Assembly: GCA_030549495.1 (NCBI GenBank)
Contig: JAUIRK010000268.1
Span: 62,001 to 126,000 of the forward strand
From: Nectonema munidae
Lineage: Eukaryota > Nematomorpha > Nectonematoida > Nectonematidae
Direction of reading: 5' to 3'
Length of the DNA stretch: 64,000 nt
Positions 13,501 through 24,094 of the stretch are shown piece after piece (within the stretch, counting starts at the first letter, position 1; each line of letters starts with the position of its first letter). The notes beneath the pieces are model-generated. The model saw nothing but the letters and a program-made list of their open reading frames with translations, was not told the origin of the DNA and did not search any database. A program made the position numbers and the translations under genes.

Positions 13501-16500
13501 AATAAGTTCATATTACGTGACGCTTAGCCACATTCCCATTAAATCGTTTATAGTCTCTTTGCTCAAACTTCTATAAAATTTTCTAATTTGTCGTATACGC
13601 AACGAAGGGTATGTCTCCGCTAGAATTTTGACTCGATCAGGTTTTTTAGATATAATTTGAAATCTATTTGTTAAATTTAAAATAATTCGAAATCTATCTA
13701 TTCAAATTATATTAAATTAATTTGAAAGCCATGATTTTAATTTGCATTATTTGAGATTCATTTGTGACGAACAAAAACAGTTGAAAAATTCATTATATTT
13801 TAACTATGAATAATTTTTCTAAAAGTAACGATATTAAAAGTCATGTGTTGTTTCTTTATAGCAACTGAGAATTTGTATATTTGGGACGAGACCCTTAATT
13901 TCCATCTCAAAATTTCCCTCCTACGAAACTTCCACCCCATTAATTTTCCATTTCAGGTAATTTCCACCCCACCAAATAAGCAAATGAAACTTTAACTACA
14001 TAAGTTAAAACATTGTTTTCTCAAAATAATCAACTGGATATTGAAAGTGAAAATGATACAAGTTAAACTTTGTTTTGTCCAGGTAATAAGAACGAAAAAA
14101 CGAAGATGTACATTTTTTATTAAAGTACAATAATTAAATATTTAATATAATGCATATAAGTTTAATACTAAAAAAAACAAAATAAAAAAGCCAATTTTTT
14201 AATTCTTTTATCAATAAAATCGTATTTTTCCTTCTTTTTTGCAGGGTCTTCCTCCACACCTAACATGAACAATTTTTGCTTGTGCGGTTGCCTCCTCCTT
14301 GGCCTTCACATAATTAAAATATAAAAGAATCACATTGTGGTACCCTTCAACAGCATTGTTAGCTCTTGAAATATTTCCTAAAATTCTCTATCATATTCCA
14401 GATCCTGATGGGGAATAGACGCTCACTTCTTCTCTGACGAAAACCCCTACCACGATTAATTCCAATGTAGTTTGTTTCAAAGTATGGTATAAACTTGTCA
14501 GGAATATCGCTGTCATCAGATAGGGTTTCAAAGGCCTCAATAACATCTTCAATTGGTAAGAAGGCTAAGCAGTAAAGCGTTTGATTTTAAGTGAAAATTG
14601 TATCTCACGCGTTCACCAATGCCATTTATTTTGCGCCAGCATGATTGCCCAAAATGAAAGACATCCACAAATCTGAGAATTTTCAAATACAGACACGAAT
14701 GCGTTGTGAATAGCTTTTTCGTAATCCATTATGCAGTAGGAAGGTTTTCAATTTGGACGCAGTCTTTGATGGCGGAAAAAAGTTTTTTGTACGTGTGTTG
14801 TTGTTTGCCAGGCAATAGCGCAAGTAATCGTGGACAAGAGATATTTACGATAACAGCATGTACTGTAAAAAGCTGAGTCCAGTATTATGGGGCAACTTTA
14901 AATGTGTGATCTCACGTCCACGAGGTGCTGTTCATAATTCATCCAAACCACTTTCCGATGAAAAAATTAGTATTCGTGAAGGGTCAATGCCTCTGTCTTA
15001 TGCCAAAAACATCGAGTAAAACTTTTAAAGATTGTGGAAGATCAAAACCAGTGTCCTTGTGGGAGAGCGGGGATTCAGGACGTCTTTTTTCTCTAATTAT
15101 GAATATTGCATGAAATTGAATCAACAATTGCTAATCTATTCCTACTGTCTCTAGAGTTGATGCGATAACTTGACGTGTCGACACTGCTAGACCGAGGTTC
15201 TCCGCTCTCTAATAACTATTTGAATGATAACTTATCATAACAAACAATAGTGGGGTTAATTCGGGGATAGAAATTTCGTAGGGCAGAATTTTCAAGGCGG
15301 CGGGGAAAAATTCGAGCTGAAATTTATAGGAGGAATTTACATGGAAACATGTGAGAAAACTAATGGATGAGATGAATTAAGGGTCTTCAAAACAGTCTAA
15401 TAACACGTAGCTCTAATAAACTAAAAATGAATCTAACTTTTTAATGTTATTTTTAGAAAGATTTAGAAAAGTGTCAGCACGCGAAAGAAGGCATAAGCAA
15501 GGAAGCAGCTTCTTTGAAGACAGTGGAGAAGGAGTTGTTAGAACAAGTAGATGTGGTGAAGCGCTGTGAAAGCGAATTGAATGATTTGAAATTCAAGTAC
15601 GAAACTCTGCTGCAGATGTATGGAGAAAAGGAAGAAGAACTCGAGGATTTGAAGTTAGACATATATGAGATGAAAGCTGCTTATCGGTGTGTATTATTGA
15701 TTTATCTCTTTTTTGAAAATAACAGAAGTAACCTACTTATTCTTATTAACATTAAATATCAAATTTGATGTTTTTGAATTTCAATTATTTCTATTTAGCT
15801 ATATTATTTCAAATTAAGTTCTTTAAACGATTGTATGAAAGAATTTTATAGCCATTTATTCACAAGGTAAAAAAAATCAACGAACCTTTTGCTCATACTC
15901 GATTACGTTTCTAATTTTTTCTCGAAATTTCGATATGACTACGAAAAAAAATAAAGTTATAAATACGAAATTTTCTTCGAAATCTAACGTAGGTCATCAC
16001 TGGTTAAGAACAAAAAAACGATGCATGAGTTGTTATCTAATCAGATCAAAGAGTTTACGTACTTCACCCTCCCATGATAAAAAAAACAAAATCAATATAA
16101 AGTTGTCCTTAACAGATTAAAGTGTTCGGGTCCGCTGGACCAAGCCTGCTAATAAAGAGAGGGTAAGATATTTTCACGCGATGAGGGTTGAAAGACTTTT
16201 TATTGTATGCAGCATGTGTAACCTAAAGATTTACAAAATAACCCTTATTTTTTTACTTGTTAAAAATATGTTATCAATTAATCTATCATATGTCAAAAGT
16301 AATTATTTATTTGTTCTCTATTAGCAATTAATCGTAAGTTTCTAACTATATGGAAAATTTTAAGGTTTTAGTATATTTACCAGTGTATAATATAGTATAC
16401 TGCTAATTATTCACAGAGAACTAGTTACGTTAACCGAATCTTTTAATCATGAACGTCCGCTATGCGTAGCAAACAGGTTATTTTTTACCCCCTTGAAGTA

Positions 16501-17370
16501 TTAAGCTCTAACATAATTTATATTGTAATGAAAAATAGCAGTGTTTAACTTATATAATTAACTTTGCGTAATTGTAGATGAGTTTTAAATTGTTTTTGAA
16601 CGTGCTCTTGGTCGTTTATCTGTATTATAACTTATTTAGCTTAACTTTGTTACCATTTATAGCTTTTTTTATTGAATAATGTTATGATAATTTCTATTGT
16701 TTTTACATAAACAAAGCGTTTTATTATATACTAAAGGATATTAATTTTTCAATAATCCTGACTTGTTTCTGGGGTTTTCTCTTTTTAATTTTTATTGTTT
16801 GACCCACCCTAGTAAAGTTCCAGAGAACGCCCATGAATCTCATATATTTAAACTGTTTTAGAAGTGGGAAGTACCAATTAAAATTGGGTACATCCAAATT
16901 TATCGTATATAATCTGCAATTGTGTAAAATTATGAAGGCTTGTCTCGTCTAACCTCTTGAGATTTTGTGTGCGTGTGAAAGTAGTGATATCACAATTATT
17001 TCAGTAATATTAGACAGAATATTAAAATTTGCAAGATAAATAGTGAACTTAGGGGTCTCATGGAAAGGAGGATGATAGATGTGGGGAAAATAACTAATTT
17101 CTAAGAGAGCATTTCTTTGGAAAATGAGCAGGAAAGGATTGGAAAACATTCAGTTTCAGAAAATATAGTGGTTATGCATTTAAAATAAAAATATTTTTTG
17201 ATTGACACAAATCAAGAATTTGGGAAACCTTTAATATTAAAAGGTCCAAATTGTTGATACCATTCAAAATAAGATAATTTTATTATTTTAGATTTTTATA
17301 AAAGATATTTATTTTGTTTACTAGATATCACATGGAAATGTTGCTTCCTCCGAATATTCCTAAATCGTAA
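1458..17370 (+). CDS. TMF1: TMF1 (TATA element modulatory factor / golgin), 3' half, 13 exons
   Basis: This is a Golgi-peripheral coiled-coil protein. Vertebrate TMF1 binds Rab6 through its C-terminal region and acts in retrograde tethering. The exons are 1458-1554, 2939-3024, 3873-3999, 5625-5676, 5736-5840, 6977-7069, 8592-8748, 8803-8983, 11999-12176, 13033-13134, 13199-13393, 15457-15686 and 17325-17370. All have AG/GT borders, and split codons join in frame at every junction, giving about 548 residues. The order follows vertebrate TMF1: GEKLS...KKMRSKEKENE, then a long heptad coiled coil, ISQPL...KVDFLTQSLQTQ (TMF1 has TRPLLRQIENLQ), a Ser-rich linker, and a C-terminal domain with LLQMYGEKEEELEDLKLD. 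The vertebrate protein is about 1,090 residues, so the N-terminal half lies upstream. Introns range from 54 bp to about 3 kb, the larger ones enlarged by transposons. Family assignment is firm; exons 10 and 11 (linker) rest mainly on phase. Confidence 0.93.
2939..3024 (+). CDS. TMF1: TMF1 exon, coiled coil
   Basis: The acceptor is CTTTTTAG and the donor GTAATC. The first base completes Glu from the previous exon. It encodes KEIEMLKVEMDKIHEIF and a charged continuation, aligning to the ELEEELQHLKQVLDGKEEV stretch of vertebrate TMF1. Confidence 0.85.
3873..3999 (+). CDS. TMF1: TMF1 exon, coiled coil
   Basis: The acceptor is TTTTAAG and the donor GTATGT. It encodes KNVMDYEEKIKESEKKNAKN followed by KLEEMQTKFTTLKNDYESLV, the counterpart of the SMVERQEKDLGRLQ... 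coil. Both split codons join in phase with the neighbours. Confidence 0.88.
4245..4515 (-). mobile_element. LINE ORF2 C-terminal fragment in a TMF1 intron
   Basis: Read on the minus strand it gives RLKWYEYGKR, then KRLIKMNINGRRRRKRS and RWMDCMKNVMKSKDL across a frame change and a stop. This is the usual tail of non-LTR ORF2 proteins (R-L-x-W-x-G-H-V-x-R, then G-R-x-R-R-G-R-P, then R-W-x-D). Nothing of the reverse transcriptase core remains here. Confidence 0.7.
5625..5676 (+). CDS. TMF1: TMF1 short exon
   Basis: This 52-bp exon after TTTTATAG encodes DHDECKNTISEKDLSIE. The donor GTTCGT is weak. It was chosen because it gives phase 0 into the next exon, while the alternative GT four bases later would run into a stop. 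Confidence 0.75.
5736..5840 (+). CDS. TMF1: TMF1 exon, coiled coil
   Basis: The acceptor is ATCTTAG and the donor GTTCTA. It encodes SLKNYYEEKLQEECKQDLEQ and TLKQYEEKEDRLKSE, a highly charged heptad coil. The intron before it is only 59 bp. Confidence 0.85.
6977..7069 (+). CDS. TMF1: TMF1 exon, coiled coil
   Basis: The acceptor is ATATTAG and the donor GTAAGT is strong. It has 31 codons, phase 0 on both sides: IVNLDKKYWKHCEIW then GEKERELIGQISQLEN. It sits just before the SQPL segment, as the ENRNQELSQ stretch does in vertebrate TMF1. Confidence 0.87.
7966..8144. mobile_element. Small MITE-like element in a TMF1 intron
   Basis: The ends are inverted copies of AGACCTGTTCA (7966-7976) and TGAACAGGTCT (8134-8144), enclosing about 150 bp that is richer in GC than the flanks. 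There is no coding content and no clear target duplication. Its right end is part of the tandem duplication at 8131-8300. Confidence 0.45.
8131..8300. repeat. Two-copy tandem duplication, period 85 bp
   Basis: The stretch beginning CTTTGAACAGGTCTC at 8131 recurs at 8216. It carries the same TTTTTGGAATAAAAA and AATGTCCAAGA blocks with few differences. It lies in the intron before the exon at 8592. Confidence 0.8.
8592..8748 (+). CDS. TMF1: TMF1 exon carrying the ISQPL...FLTQSLQ segment
   Basis: The acceptor is ACCTTAG and the donor GTACTC. It encodes SLSSAESRCCELVTNMS, ISQPLTNKVDFLTQSLQTQR and SGSETLRLQLENEL. The middle part matches the TTRPLLRQIENLQATLGSQ landmark of vertebrate TMF1. A separate start codon inside the exon is not needed. 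Confidence 0.92.
8803..8983 (+). CDS. TMF1: TMF1 exon, coiled coil
   Basis: The intron before it is only 54 bp and stays open in frame, so reading straight through it is possible, but the borders are canonical (GTACTC, then TTGCCAG). The exon encodes ADVKSRNEDQRQKYVKLQKD and a continuing coil ending STKLDTQK, with donor GTATAT. Confidence 0.9.
10007..10968 (+). mobile_element. hAT element fossil with a LINE tail inserted at its left end
   Basis: The left end reads AGAGCTGGGC and the right end GTGCCCACATCTG (inverted: CAGATGTGGGCAC), a hAT-style terminus. At 10430-10610 a plus-strand frame gives DLFITFNTAIPSSAAVDRLF, then a shifted DTLRAKRGSLS. This matches the hAT C-terminal dimerisation motif (NTxLPSSAAVERLFS...KRGxLS). 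The transposase is otherwise lost. Confidence 0.75.
10016..10290 (-). mobile_element. LINE 3' end, same family as 37548-39412
   Basis: The minus strand encodes [40 protein letters not shown] and so on, then the 3' tail with (GAT)n near 10020. The LINE at 39135-39410 has nearly the same protein ([20 protein letters not shown]) and the same tail, so these are two 5'-truncated copies of one family. Confidence 0.88.
11700..11880. repeat. Dispersed GGAGTCGGAG-type repeat, copy 1
   Basis: It contains GTTGGAGTCGC, GATTCGGAGTTAG and the end CCTCCGACTCCACAACC. The inverse of that end matches the start of the copy at 35486 (GGGTTGTAGAGTCAGAG). The family ends look like hAT MITE termini. No coding content. 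Confidence 0.55.
11999..12176 (+). CDS. TMF1: TMF1 exon, coil end and Ser-rich linker start
   Basis: The acceptor is TATTTTAG and the donor GTAATT. The first base completes Ser. It encodes LNEELKCDLNTALARCEALC and then a Ser/Asn-rich linker (NESLDKQSC). This parallels the change from coil to Ser-rich linker in vertebrate TMF1. Confidence 0.85.
12536..12590. repeat. Poly(C) tract and hAT-like end
   Basis: A run of about 12 C is followed by CTCCC and GGATGTGCGCCCCTGG. The same C-tract plus GGATGTGCG(A)CCCTG end occurs at 48872-48901, so this is probably the terminus of a MITE family. The other end was not located. Confidence 0.45.
13033..13134 (+). CDS. TMF1: TMF1 exon, Ser-rich linker
   Basis: The acceptor is TTTTTAG, in phase 0. 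It encodes SCQSFSSEPEKISISQYVD and NNGSSISSLEEKYCK. The donor GTTTTT is weak and the following intron is only 64 bp. It is supported by phase and by low-complexity linker composition rather than by sequence match. Confidence 0.65.
13199..13393 (+). CDS. TMF1: TMF1 exon, linker and start of C-terminal coil
   Basis: 65 codons in phase 0 with donor GTATAC. It ends LQKVELLVKMKDNQIYQLK, equivalent to the ENLQSQLKLREGEITHLQLE region just before the vertebrate C-terminal domain. Confidence 0.82.
13889..15387 (-). mobile_element. Degraded MULE (FLYWCH-type Mutator-like) DNA transposon
   Basis: The ends form imperfect inverted repeats: GAGACCCTTAATTTCCATCT at the left, and on the minus strand AAGACCCTTAATTCATCTC at the right. 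The blocks CCTACGAAACTTCCACCCC and CCTACGAAATTTCTATCCCC also pair. The minus strand reads pieces of a MULE transposase: LLPGKQQHTYKKLFSAIKD, MDYEKAIHNAF, ICGC, LAFLPIEDVIEAFETLSDD, YFETNYIG, RLFPIRIWNM and NAVEGYHNVI, in several frames. It lies in the TMF1 intron between 13393 and 15457 and cannot make a functional protein as read. Confidence 0.85.
15457..15686 (+). CDS. TMF1: TMF1 exon with the C-terminal TMF/TATA-binding domain
   Basis: This is the most diagnostic exon. It encodes KDLEKCQHAKEGISKEAASL, a charged coil, then FKYETLLQMYGEKEEELEDL and KLDIYEMKAAY. Vertebrate TMF1 has YNTILQMYGEKAEEAEELRL and DLEDVKNMYK at the same place. The donor GTGTGT leaves two bases of an Arg codon. Confidence 0.96.
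17325..17370 (+). CDS. TMF1: TMF1 terminal coding exon
   Basis: After TTTACTAG a single base completes Arg, followed by YHMEMLLPPNIPKS and the stop TAA at 17368. Vertebrate TMF1 ends a similar distance after the MYGEK motif (TQIDELLRQ...). It is only 46 bp, too short to find without the upstream phase. Confidence 0.88.
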
Positions 17371-18440
17371 AGATTAAACAATGGCATTCTGATAAACACA
17401 TTCACTCTTTATACTCCGCTCCCCCTCTCAAGTTGAATGTGGATTTAATGCGTTTTATTGTAGGATTCCAAAATAGAAGTCCACAATATTTTAACAATGA
17501 TTAGTTTGCAAACACTTTTATTTATTCCAAATAGTTGTTATTTTATTACAAATTTATTTAACATAAAAATTATTTTTATTTATCCTCGGTCTTGATTTCA
17601 TTTCAAGCCTGCATCATCACTCAAAAGCGGATACACCATTTGCTTAAAAGGCTCCTCCCATTTTCAAATCTCTTATCCAATATTTGATCCTCGAGGTTAC
17701 TAAAAATGATCAAACTAAAATATTTTTACCACAACACAAAATATGTTTTGTTTTCCGATCAAAAGACCTTCAAAATATAAAAATATAAATTAACGCTGTA
17801 ATCTTAAATGCGCTTTAGAAAAGTAATTCATACAATTAAATATTTTGAGTTTTGAAAAATGTACATTTTATTGTAATTTTGAATAATATATATAAGAAAA
17901 CTTTTATTTATCAATTTGTGTCACTAAATGTTTATCAACATGAAAAGTATTATTTAAAAGATAACATCTAAATTTTGAAAACATCAACAACATTTTTTAA
18001 TACACCTTTGAAATCAAAGGATGCGATTTTATTTAAAATATTACGTTTTTGCGTGAATACTGAAATGATAAAATATTTTAAGCCGATGCTAAAAATTATA
18101 ATTTATTATAAGTAAGTGGGATCGATTTGAGTTCGTATCTCATGCACAAGTATTCGCCAACAAGAGTCGTTATTGCACAGCACATCGCTAAAATAAGCAA
18201 AAAGTAGATATTTGTCAAATAAAGAGACTTAAAAATTTTCCACCCATTTGATCCTAGAAAAATCTGGCGATTTCAGCTACGTTGAAATCATCTTAGTCGT
18301 TTAAATTTAAAGATTTTCAATATAAAATATATTTATATTCCTCATTAGAATTGATAAACTTTATACAAAAGAAAAATAATATCTATCCTGCTATGCATAT
18401 TTATTTAGTTTTTTTAACCTAGCTTCATAGTTCCATTTTA
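17371..18440. other. 3' flank of TMF1, no gene seen
   Basis: AT-rich sequence with no convincing frame. No clear AATAAA lies close behind the TMF1 stop, so the mRNA end is not placed. Confidence 0.5.
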
Positions 18441-18758
18441 ATGGACGATATTTCAGAAATAAACTGCCTTGATAGCTCCAGTCTTGAAAAAATGCTTCTA
18501 AAATTTTTTTATAATCAAAGATCAAGTTTATCCATTATGCGCTTAGAGGAGCTTTATATTATCCATAACTATTTTCCCATTATCTATTAAGTGTTCTCGC
18601 CACTTAACCGAGATTGTATATGGGATATAAATTCAAAATTTTCATCTAGAAACGTATCAGAATGTATGAAATTCTGTTACCGCTCTGATCCCCTCAAGGA
18701 AATTCTCCCTATCAAGTTTCCTCTTCCACCTCAGAAAAAACTATTGAGAATTGATTAG
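18441..18758 (+). other. Unassigned open stretch, possible small pseudogene or exon
   Basis: From ATG 18441 one frame reads MDDISEINCLDSSSLEKMLL ... LEELYIIHNYFPIIY, then TAA at 18588. The same frame continues with CIWDINSKFSS, SECMKFCYRSDPLKEI and FPLPPQKKLLRID to TAG 18756. The composition is protein-like and less AT-driven than chance frames here. I do not recognise a family. It could be a pseudogene with one stop, or two exons whose border is near 18588. A further short frame (MEMLDCRCMKIPSEERELW...) follows near 18858 and may belong to it. Confidence 0.3.
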
Positions 18759-20084
18759 AACCCCTTGTTGGAAAAGTTTTTGATTTATTTGTGAGAACAA
18801 ATTGAATAAAAGGAAAATTAAACGTTACTATTAAGAAGCCACCAATTTAATTTCCATGGAAATGCTTGATTGTAGATGCATGAAAATACCAAGTGAAGAA
18901 AGAGAATTGTGGAAGAAAAATCTAGACATCTTTTTGAACGTTTAACAATCATACGTAAACCAATTGCACTTAAATCAAAATAACATGACAGAGCGGGGGC
19001 TGTATCCTACTTTATTTTCGCACAAAGATCAAATTAATTCAATCCCTTATTTTTTCATAAGGAAGTCAAACTAAGACTCAAGATATTTCTACTCTCTCTC
19101 ACTTAAATTTTAAATAAATAGTAAATATATAGATAGATACTTTGAGCCTTCAAGCACAAAGCTGGAAGCCAACTAAATAGTCAACAACGTTGGAAACGCG
19201 TGTAATAAACATTTGAATGAAATGTCAAGATAAGTCTATATTTTTAAACAAATTTAAACGTCCAAGTGATTCCACCGTTTACTTTATTAATTATTATTAA
19301 TGAGACTAGTCACACATGCTATCCTGTTGATATACTGAACACATGACTTGCAAAACTAGACGAAAATTAGCTCGCACAAATAGGCAGGATAAGGTTGTTT
19401 GCCTAGTATAGCATCGCTCTGAACGCAGAGATTCAAAAAGTCAAATACTTCAATTTTGACTAGAAATTTCATGGCGTTGATAGTCAAAAGTATGAATTAA
19501 ATCATCTCACTTGGGGCGTTTGCTCCTTTCCTATTAACCTAAGGCAGTCTCTTCATTCTCAGTCCAATTTTAACTTCATCATTTTTGCGACCGCCCGAAA
19601 ACGAAACTAAATTCTCTGCATTTGCGTTTTCAGACAGCATGCATATAATAGTCATCTTCCATTTTGCATGATTCCTTTAATCACTCTGATTTAGATTTAT
19701 ACCTACTTAGATACTCTTAGCTGGTAAATAATCTGACTATTTTTTTTCTCTGCGTCTTGCCGCCGTCATTTGGGGTTGGGAAACACTTGTCTAAGCCCTA
19801 TGGCATGGAACCCAGTTCTGCAAAAATATGATTTATATATAAATATTTAAACCAAATAATTTCTATAACTAAATTTTTTTAAATATTATTATTTAAGACA
19901 TTCAGTATCTAAATTATGAAAAAAATCTTCGCATAAAAAGGTGTGTTAATTTTTCTCCATTTTCTAATAATAATTAATTATTGCACTTGTCAATGATCCT
20001 TTTCTGTAAAATATAAAACTTATGAATCTTTTGCTATAAAAATTTGTATGCCTCGTAACGTGGCTCTTGTAGTATTAACAAGTA

Positions 20085-20222
20085 CTTACGAAAATCGGAC
20101 TCCGACAAAAATACTTAAAATTTTTAAATATTTAAAGCAGAGTTTCGGAGCCCGAAAAAATCGTCTGGCTTGGGCTTCTAAGCAAAAATATTTTAGTGTA
20201 TGACTCCGACTCCTTCAGCTTT
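20085..20222. repeat. Dispersed GGAGTCGGAG-type repeat, copy 2
   Basis: It carries ATCGGACTCCGAC, TTTCGGAGCCCG and TATGACTCCGACTCC, the signature of the family seen at 11700 and 35486. The surrounding 18760-22100 region otherwise shows no gene or recognisable element. Confidence 0.5.
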
Positions 20223-22106
20223 TTTTATTAATTTATAAAAGTTTTATTGTCGCTATACTTTCTATATAATAATATCCAAAAAAACGAGATTTATATAACT
20301 ACCTAATTGTTTTATTATAAGCTTACATTTGATAGGGAGTGCCCAAATTTTGATTTTCTTATACCTTTATATTGGGCAATGGAAAAGGAAAATGAAAGAA
20401 ATTTGATGAGTTTAAATATTTATTAGCATAAAAAGCTGCATATTGTAAAAAATAAGAATTTTGAATTCTACCAGACCATGATATTTGCAAAACGGGTCTG
20501 TTTTATTCAAAAAGCTTTGTACATTATAAATTAGCAAGTAAATTAATAATCCTTTTTGTAAGGAAATGATATACCTAATTTACAAAATTTACCTTTGTGC
20601 ATTATTTATAAAACAAAACCTGTTTCCACTTCTTGGACTAAAGAACCTAAAGGACTAGATAACTAAAGCAAATCTTTCTACCTAAAGTACATTTATATAA
20701 ATGTGTCTCCCTAAAAAAATAAAAGTGTGGTTCATTTTTTATCCTTTCAAAAATGGGCTCTATTTTTAAAGTTTAAACTACAAATTTTTATTGAACCAAT
20801 TATTTACAGATTTCAAAGTGTATTATATTTCATGGACAGAAAAATGGTTATTAGGATATTAATGTTTTAAAAATGAACATTTTTTCGCTACACTTCACGT
20901 AGCATCTAGGTATCAAAATATTGTCCGGAAACAGGAGCAACATTTTTAATGTTTCCTTTTCAGGCGCCATGTATGCAAATACTTTGGCCAGCCAGCTGCC
21001 TCAAAGCCGTGATTGTCCTAGTTAAAACATTTACCTATTCTATAGTTTTGCAATAAATTGGTAATAATGTTTGATTTACAACTCTTAAAATCATTTTTAA
21101 TAATTATTATTATTATGATGACAAATGGATAAATAAAAAGCAAGAAATTACTTAGAAACGCCTGATAAAATGTAAGAAAGTGAGATTAGTTTTCCTGTCG
21201 TACTTTCAAAGGATATGATCTAAAATAAAAAATATTCTTTAAAGTGTTTTACAATAAAATTAATGGGTGAACGCTTTTAATAAATTTTGTCTTATGTACA
21301 TTTTTAGAATTTAATGAATAAAAAATATTCTTTTCTTTCTATTTTGTTAAGTTAGCTCAATTATTCAGTACAGTGTAATCTTGTTTAGCTGTTGTCTGCG
21401 AGATAAATAGAAGTACTTGCGAGTGAAGTAAACCGCTCCTTAAGCTTTGAAATGATAACCAAGTAACAAATGACTCTATAAGTTGCGTACTACATCCTAA
21501 TACAACAGTTCTTAACGTTTTAATTACCAGATCTCCGCTACGAATCTGTTCTTAATATACGCATCTTTGCATCTATAAACATTTCCTCTCAGATATTAAA
21601 TAAATTCAAATATTTTTTAATGTTTTTATTAAATGTAATTGATTACACTATACATTAGTCATAATTTTAAATGAGTAGAATCCGACTAACTAAAACTTGG
21701 TATATTTTCATGCTGAATTCGACACTTCCATACGTTGAGTTTGGTTAGAATGGTTTCGTGGTGCGTGAGAATATTGATGGTTTTGCGTATAGTTTAACAC
21801 ATTTAGTAGAAAACAAAGCATACGACTTTAGAAATTCCTAGCGGCAAAGTATAAGTAGAAGATAACCAATCGACCTAACTAATTTAGTTGATATAAACCA
21901 AGCCTGTTAACAATTGGTGAGAGGAGAGATTGAGGAAAAACTTTTAGCTTGTCTTTCTTTCTAATAAAACGATTTCTTTTCTGTGATCTATTATAGTGAG
22001 TCTGTTTCCTGATTCAGACCCATTGAAAATACATTACTAAATATATACATTATATGTAAATCCACATTATTTTACCATATTTAAAAAAAAATGATTTTTA
22101 TTGTGA

Positions 22107-23013
22107 ATCTGCTAATTAAGTGAGCAAGGCTATTATGTTTCAGTAACAAGTTAATTGAGTATCGTTCTTGATGACTAAAAAGTGCATCTAGTTATTGCTA
22201 AATAAGTGGGAGGGAGGATTGAAAACCCAGTTTTTTAAGAAAACCGCGTGTTTGGGGTTTTTATGGAAAAGGTAAAGATTCTGTAAAAAAAATAGATTTT
22301 TGTGGACTAAACTATTTTATACAAACTTATTTGCAATATAGTTGTATATTAAAGTTTATAATTAAATTTTCTAAATTAAAATAGAGAAAACACTAAATAT
22401 TGACAACAAAAAATAACTAATAGATAAATTTATCATTTTGAAAATTGTAATTGAATTACCGAAAAATTTAAGTCAAATTACCTTGTGATCAAAAATGAAA
22501 CCGAGAGTAAAATAACATCGATAGGCAAGGAAAATTGCAAAAATAAAAGAACTTAAAAGTAAGTAATAAAACGATTCTAGGCAAATTATTTGATAGAGTA
22601 TAAAAATCGTATTATGTTGATAGTTTCGAAAAGCTCCCCTATCCATATTATATTTGGTAATTTTTATAGACTTGGTTTTTAATGTTCATATTGAATTTGG
22701 CATAAAAAATTAATACAAGGAATTTTAAGAAATTTTAGATACTGCAAAAAATTTATAAAATTAAGAACCGTTTCATTCAGAGCCGTTTGCGTTCACCATG
22801 TCTGTTATATATTTTTTGTTCTATCCAAACCAAACTAATTTCCAAAGAGCATATAACCGACCGAAATTTTACAGATCTCAATCTGCTAATGATGTCTCCA
22901 ATAAATTTGTGAGCAAGGCTATTATGTTTCAGTGATGAAAATTAAATTGAGTATCGCTCTTGATAGATAAAAATCATCAAGTTATGCTGAATAAATGGGA
23001 GGCAGGTTAGAAA
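22107..23013. repeat. Direct repeat of about 105-130 bp, two copies
   Basis: 22107-22230 and 22881-23013 share ATCTGCTAAT, GTGAGCAAGGCTATTATGTT, TTGAGTATCG(T/C)TCTTGAT and AAATA(A)GTGGGAGG in order. They are separated by about 770 bp of AT-rich sequence. Neither copy shows coding potential. It may be one dispersed repeat inserted twice or the two ends of one element. Confidence 0.6.
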
Positions 23014-24094
23014 ATGCTTCGGACTTTTCTTCAGAAATAGAAAAATAAAAAGGAAAGGAGTTTAAAAGAGAGGAGATGCGAGTTTGATGGGATTAAAGAA
23101 GATGGACACGCTGAAGAAGTTAAAGAGATAGGCAACTTGACCAAATGTTATGATGAAGCAATACGTCTAAAAAAATGTGTTTAGTGGTCTTAATTCCTTA
23201 ATTAAAAAATTTCCTTTTTGACCTGTTAATTTTGAGTTTCGTTTCCAGACTAATCGACCTGAATTTTGCAGAACTAAATATTAAATAAAATGTTGAAAAA
23301 ATATAATGTAATCCAACTTTATTTTTACACTGTACTTCTCTCACATTCAAAATTTTTGAGATATGTTCCTAAAGAAAACTCAATGTTCTGTTTCTACACA
23401 CAACTTATATATCTTGAAAAGCTTGACTCTGAGGTAGTAGATGCACATTCAGCTAAAGTATATGGTTAGAGTTTTCTATTATTAACAATATTAAATACAA
23501 AATATCTAAATTTAGTGATACTGACTACATTTACTCAACCAACTAAAAAACAATTGACATAAAAAACTTTTTTTGTTGAAAACAATCAGAATATCAAAGT
23601 AAAGGTATATCTGCTGTTTAAATTTAACAAAACTCTGTTCTTTGATTGGCAACTCAAAAACTTCCACAGCAATGGGTTAGAATAACGTGATACACATCAG
23701 TAGTTTAAAATTTGTGGATGCTTGACATCACTAATAGACAAACACAATTTGTAGAAAGAACAGATTTATAATTCGAAAGGACTAATTCCCTATTCATAGT
23801 TTGATTTAAAATAACAAATTATTTTCCGTTTTAGAGAAATAATTTTTTTATGAACAAATCTAGTCCAATTTTAAAATGATTCTTATAAATTTTTTAAAAA
23901 ATAGATTGATTATATATAGAACTTTTTTTAATTATAATAACGAATTTTATGATCTTATTTCAAATAAGATTGAAGTTGGTAATAAAATTATGTTTAAAAA
24001 TTCTCAATTTTTAAATATAAATAAAAATTCAACTGAGATAGTGCAAAAGAGAGTATGAGATTTTAAAGGGATATTATTCGAAGTCAGTATTATA

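Noticed and set aside
15474-15662. Minus-strand Ser/Phe-rich frame
   Set aside because: Antisense shadow of the TMF1 C-terminal exon.
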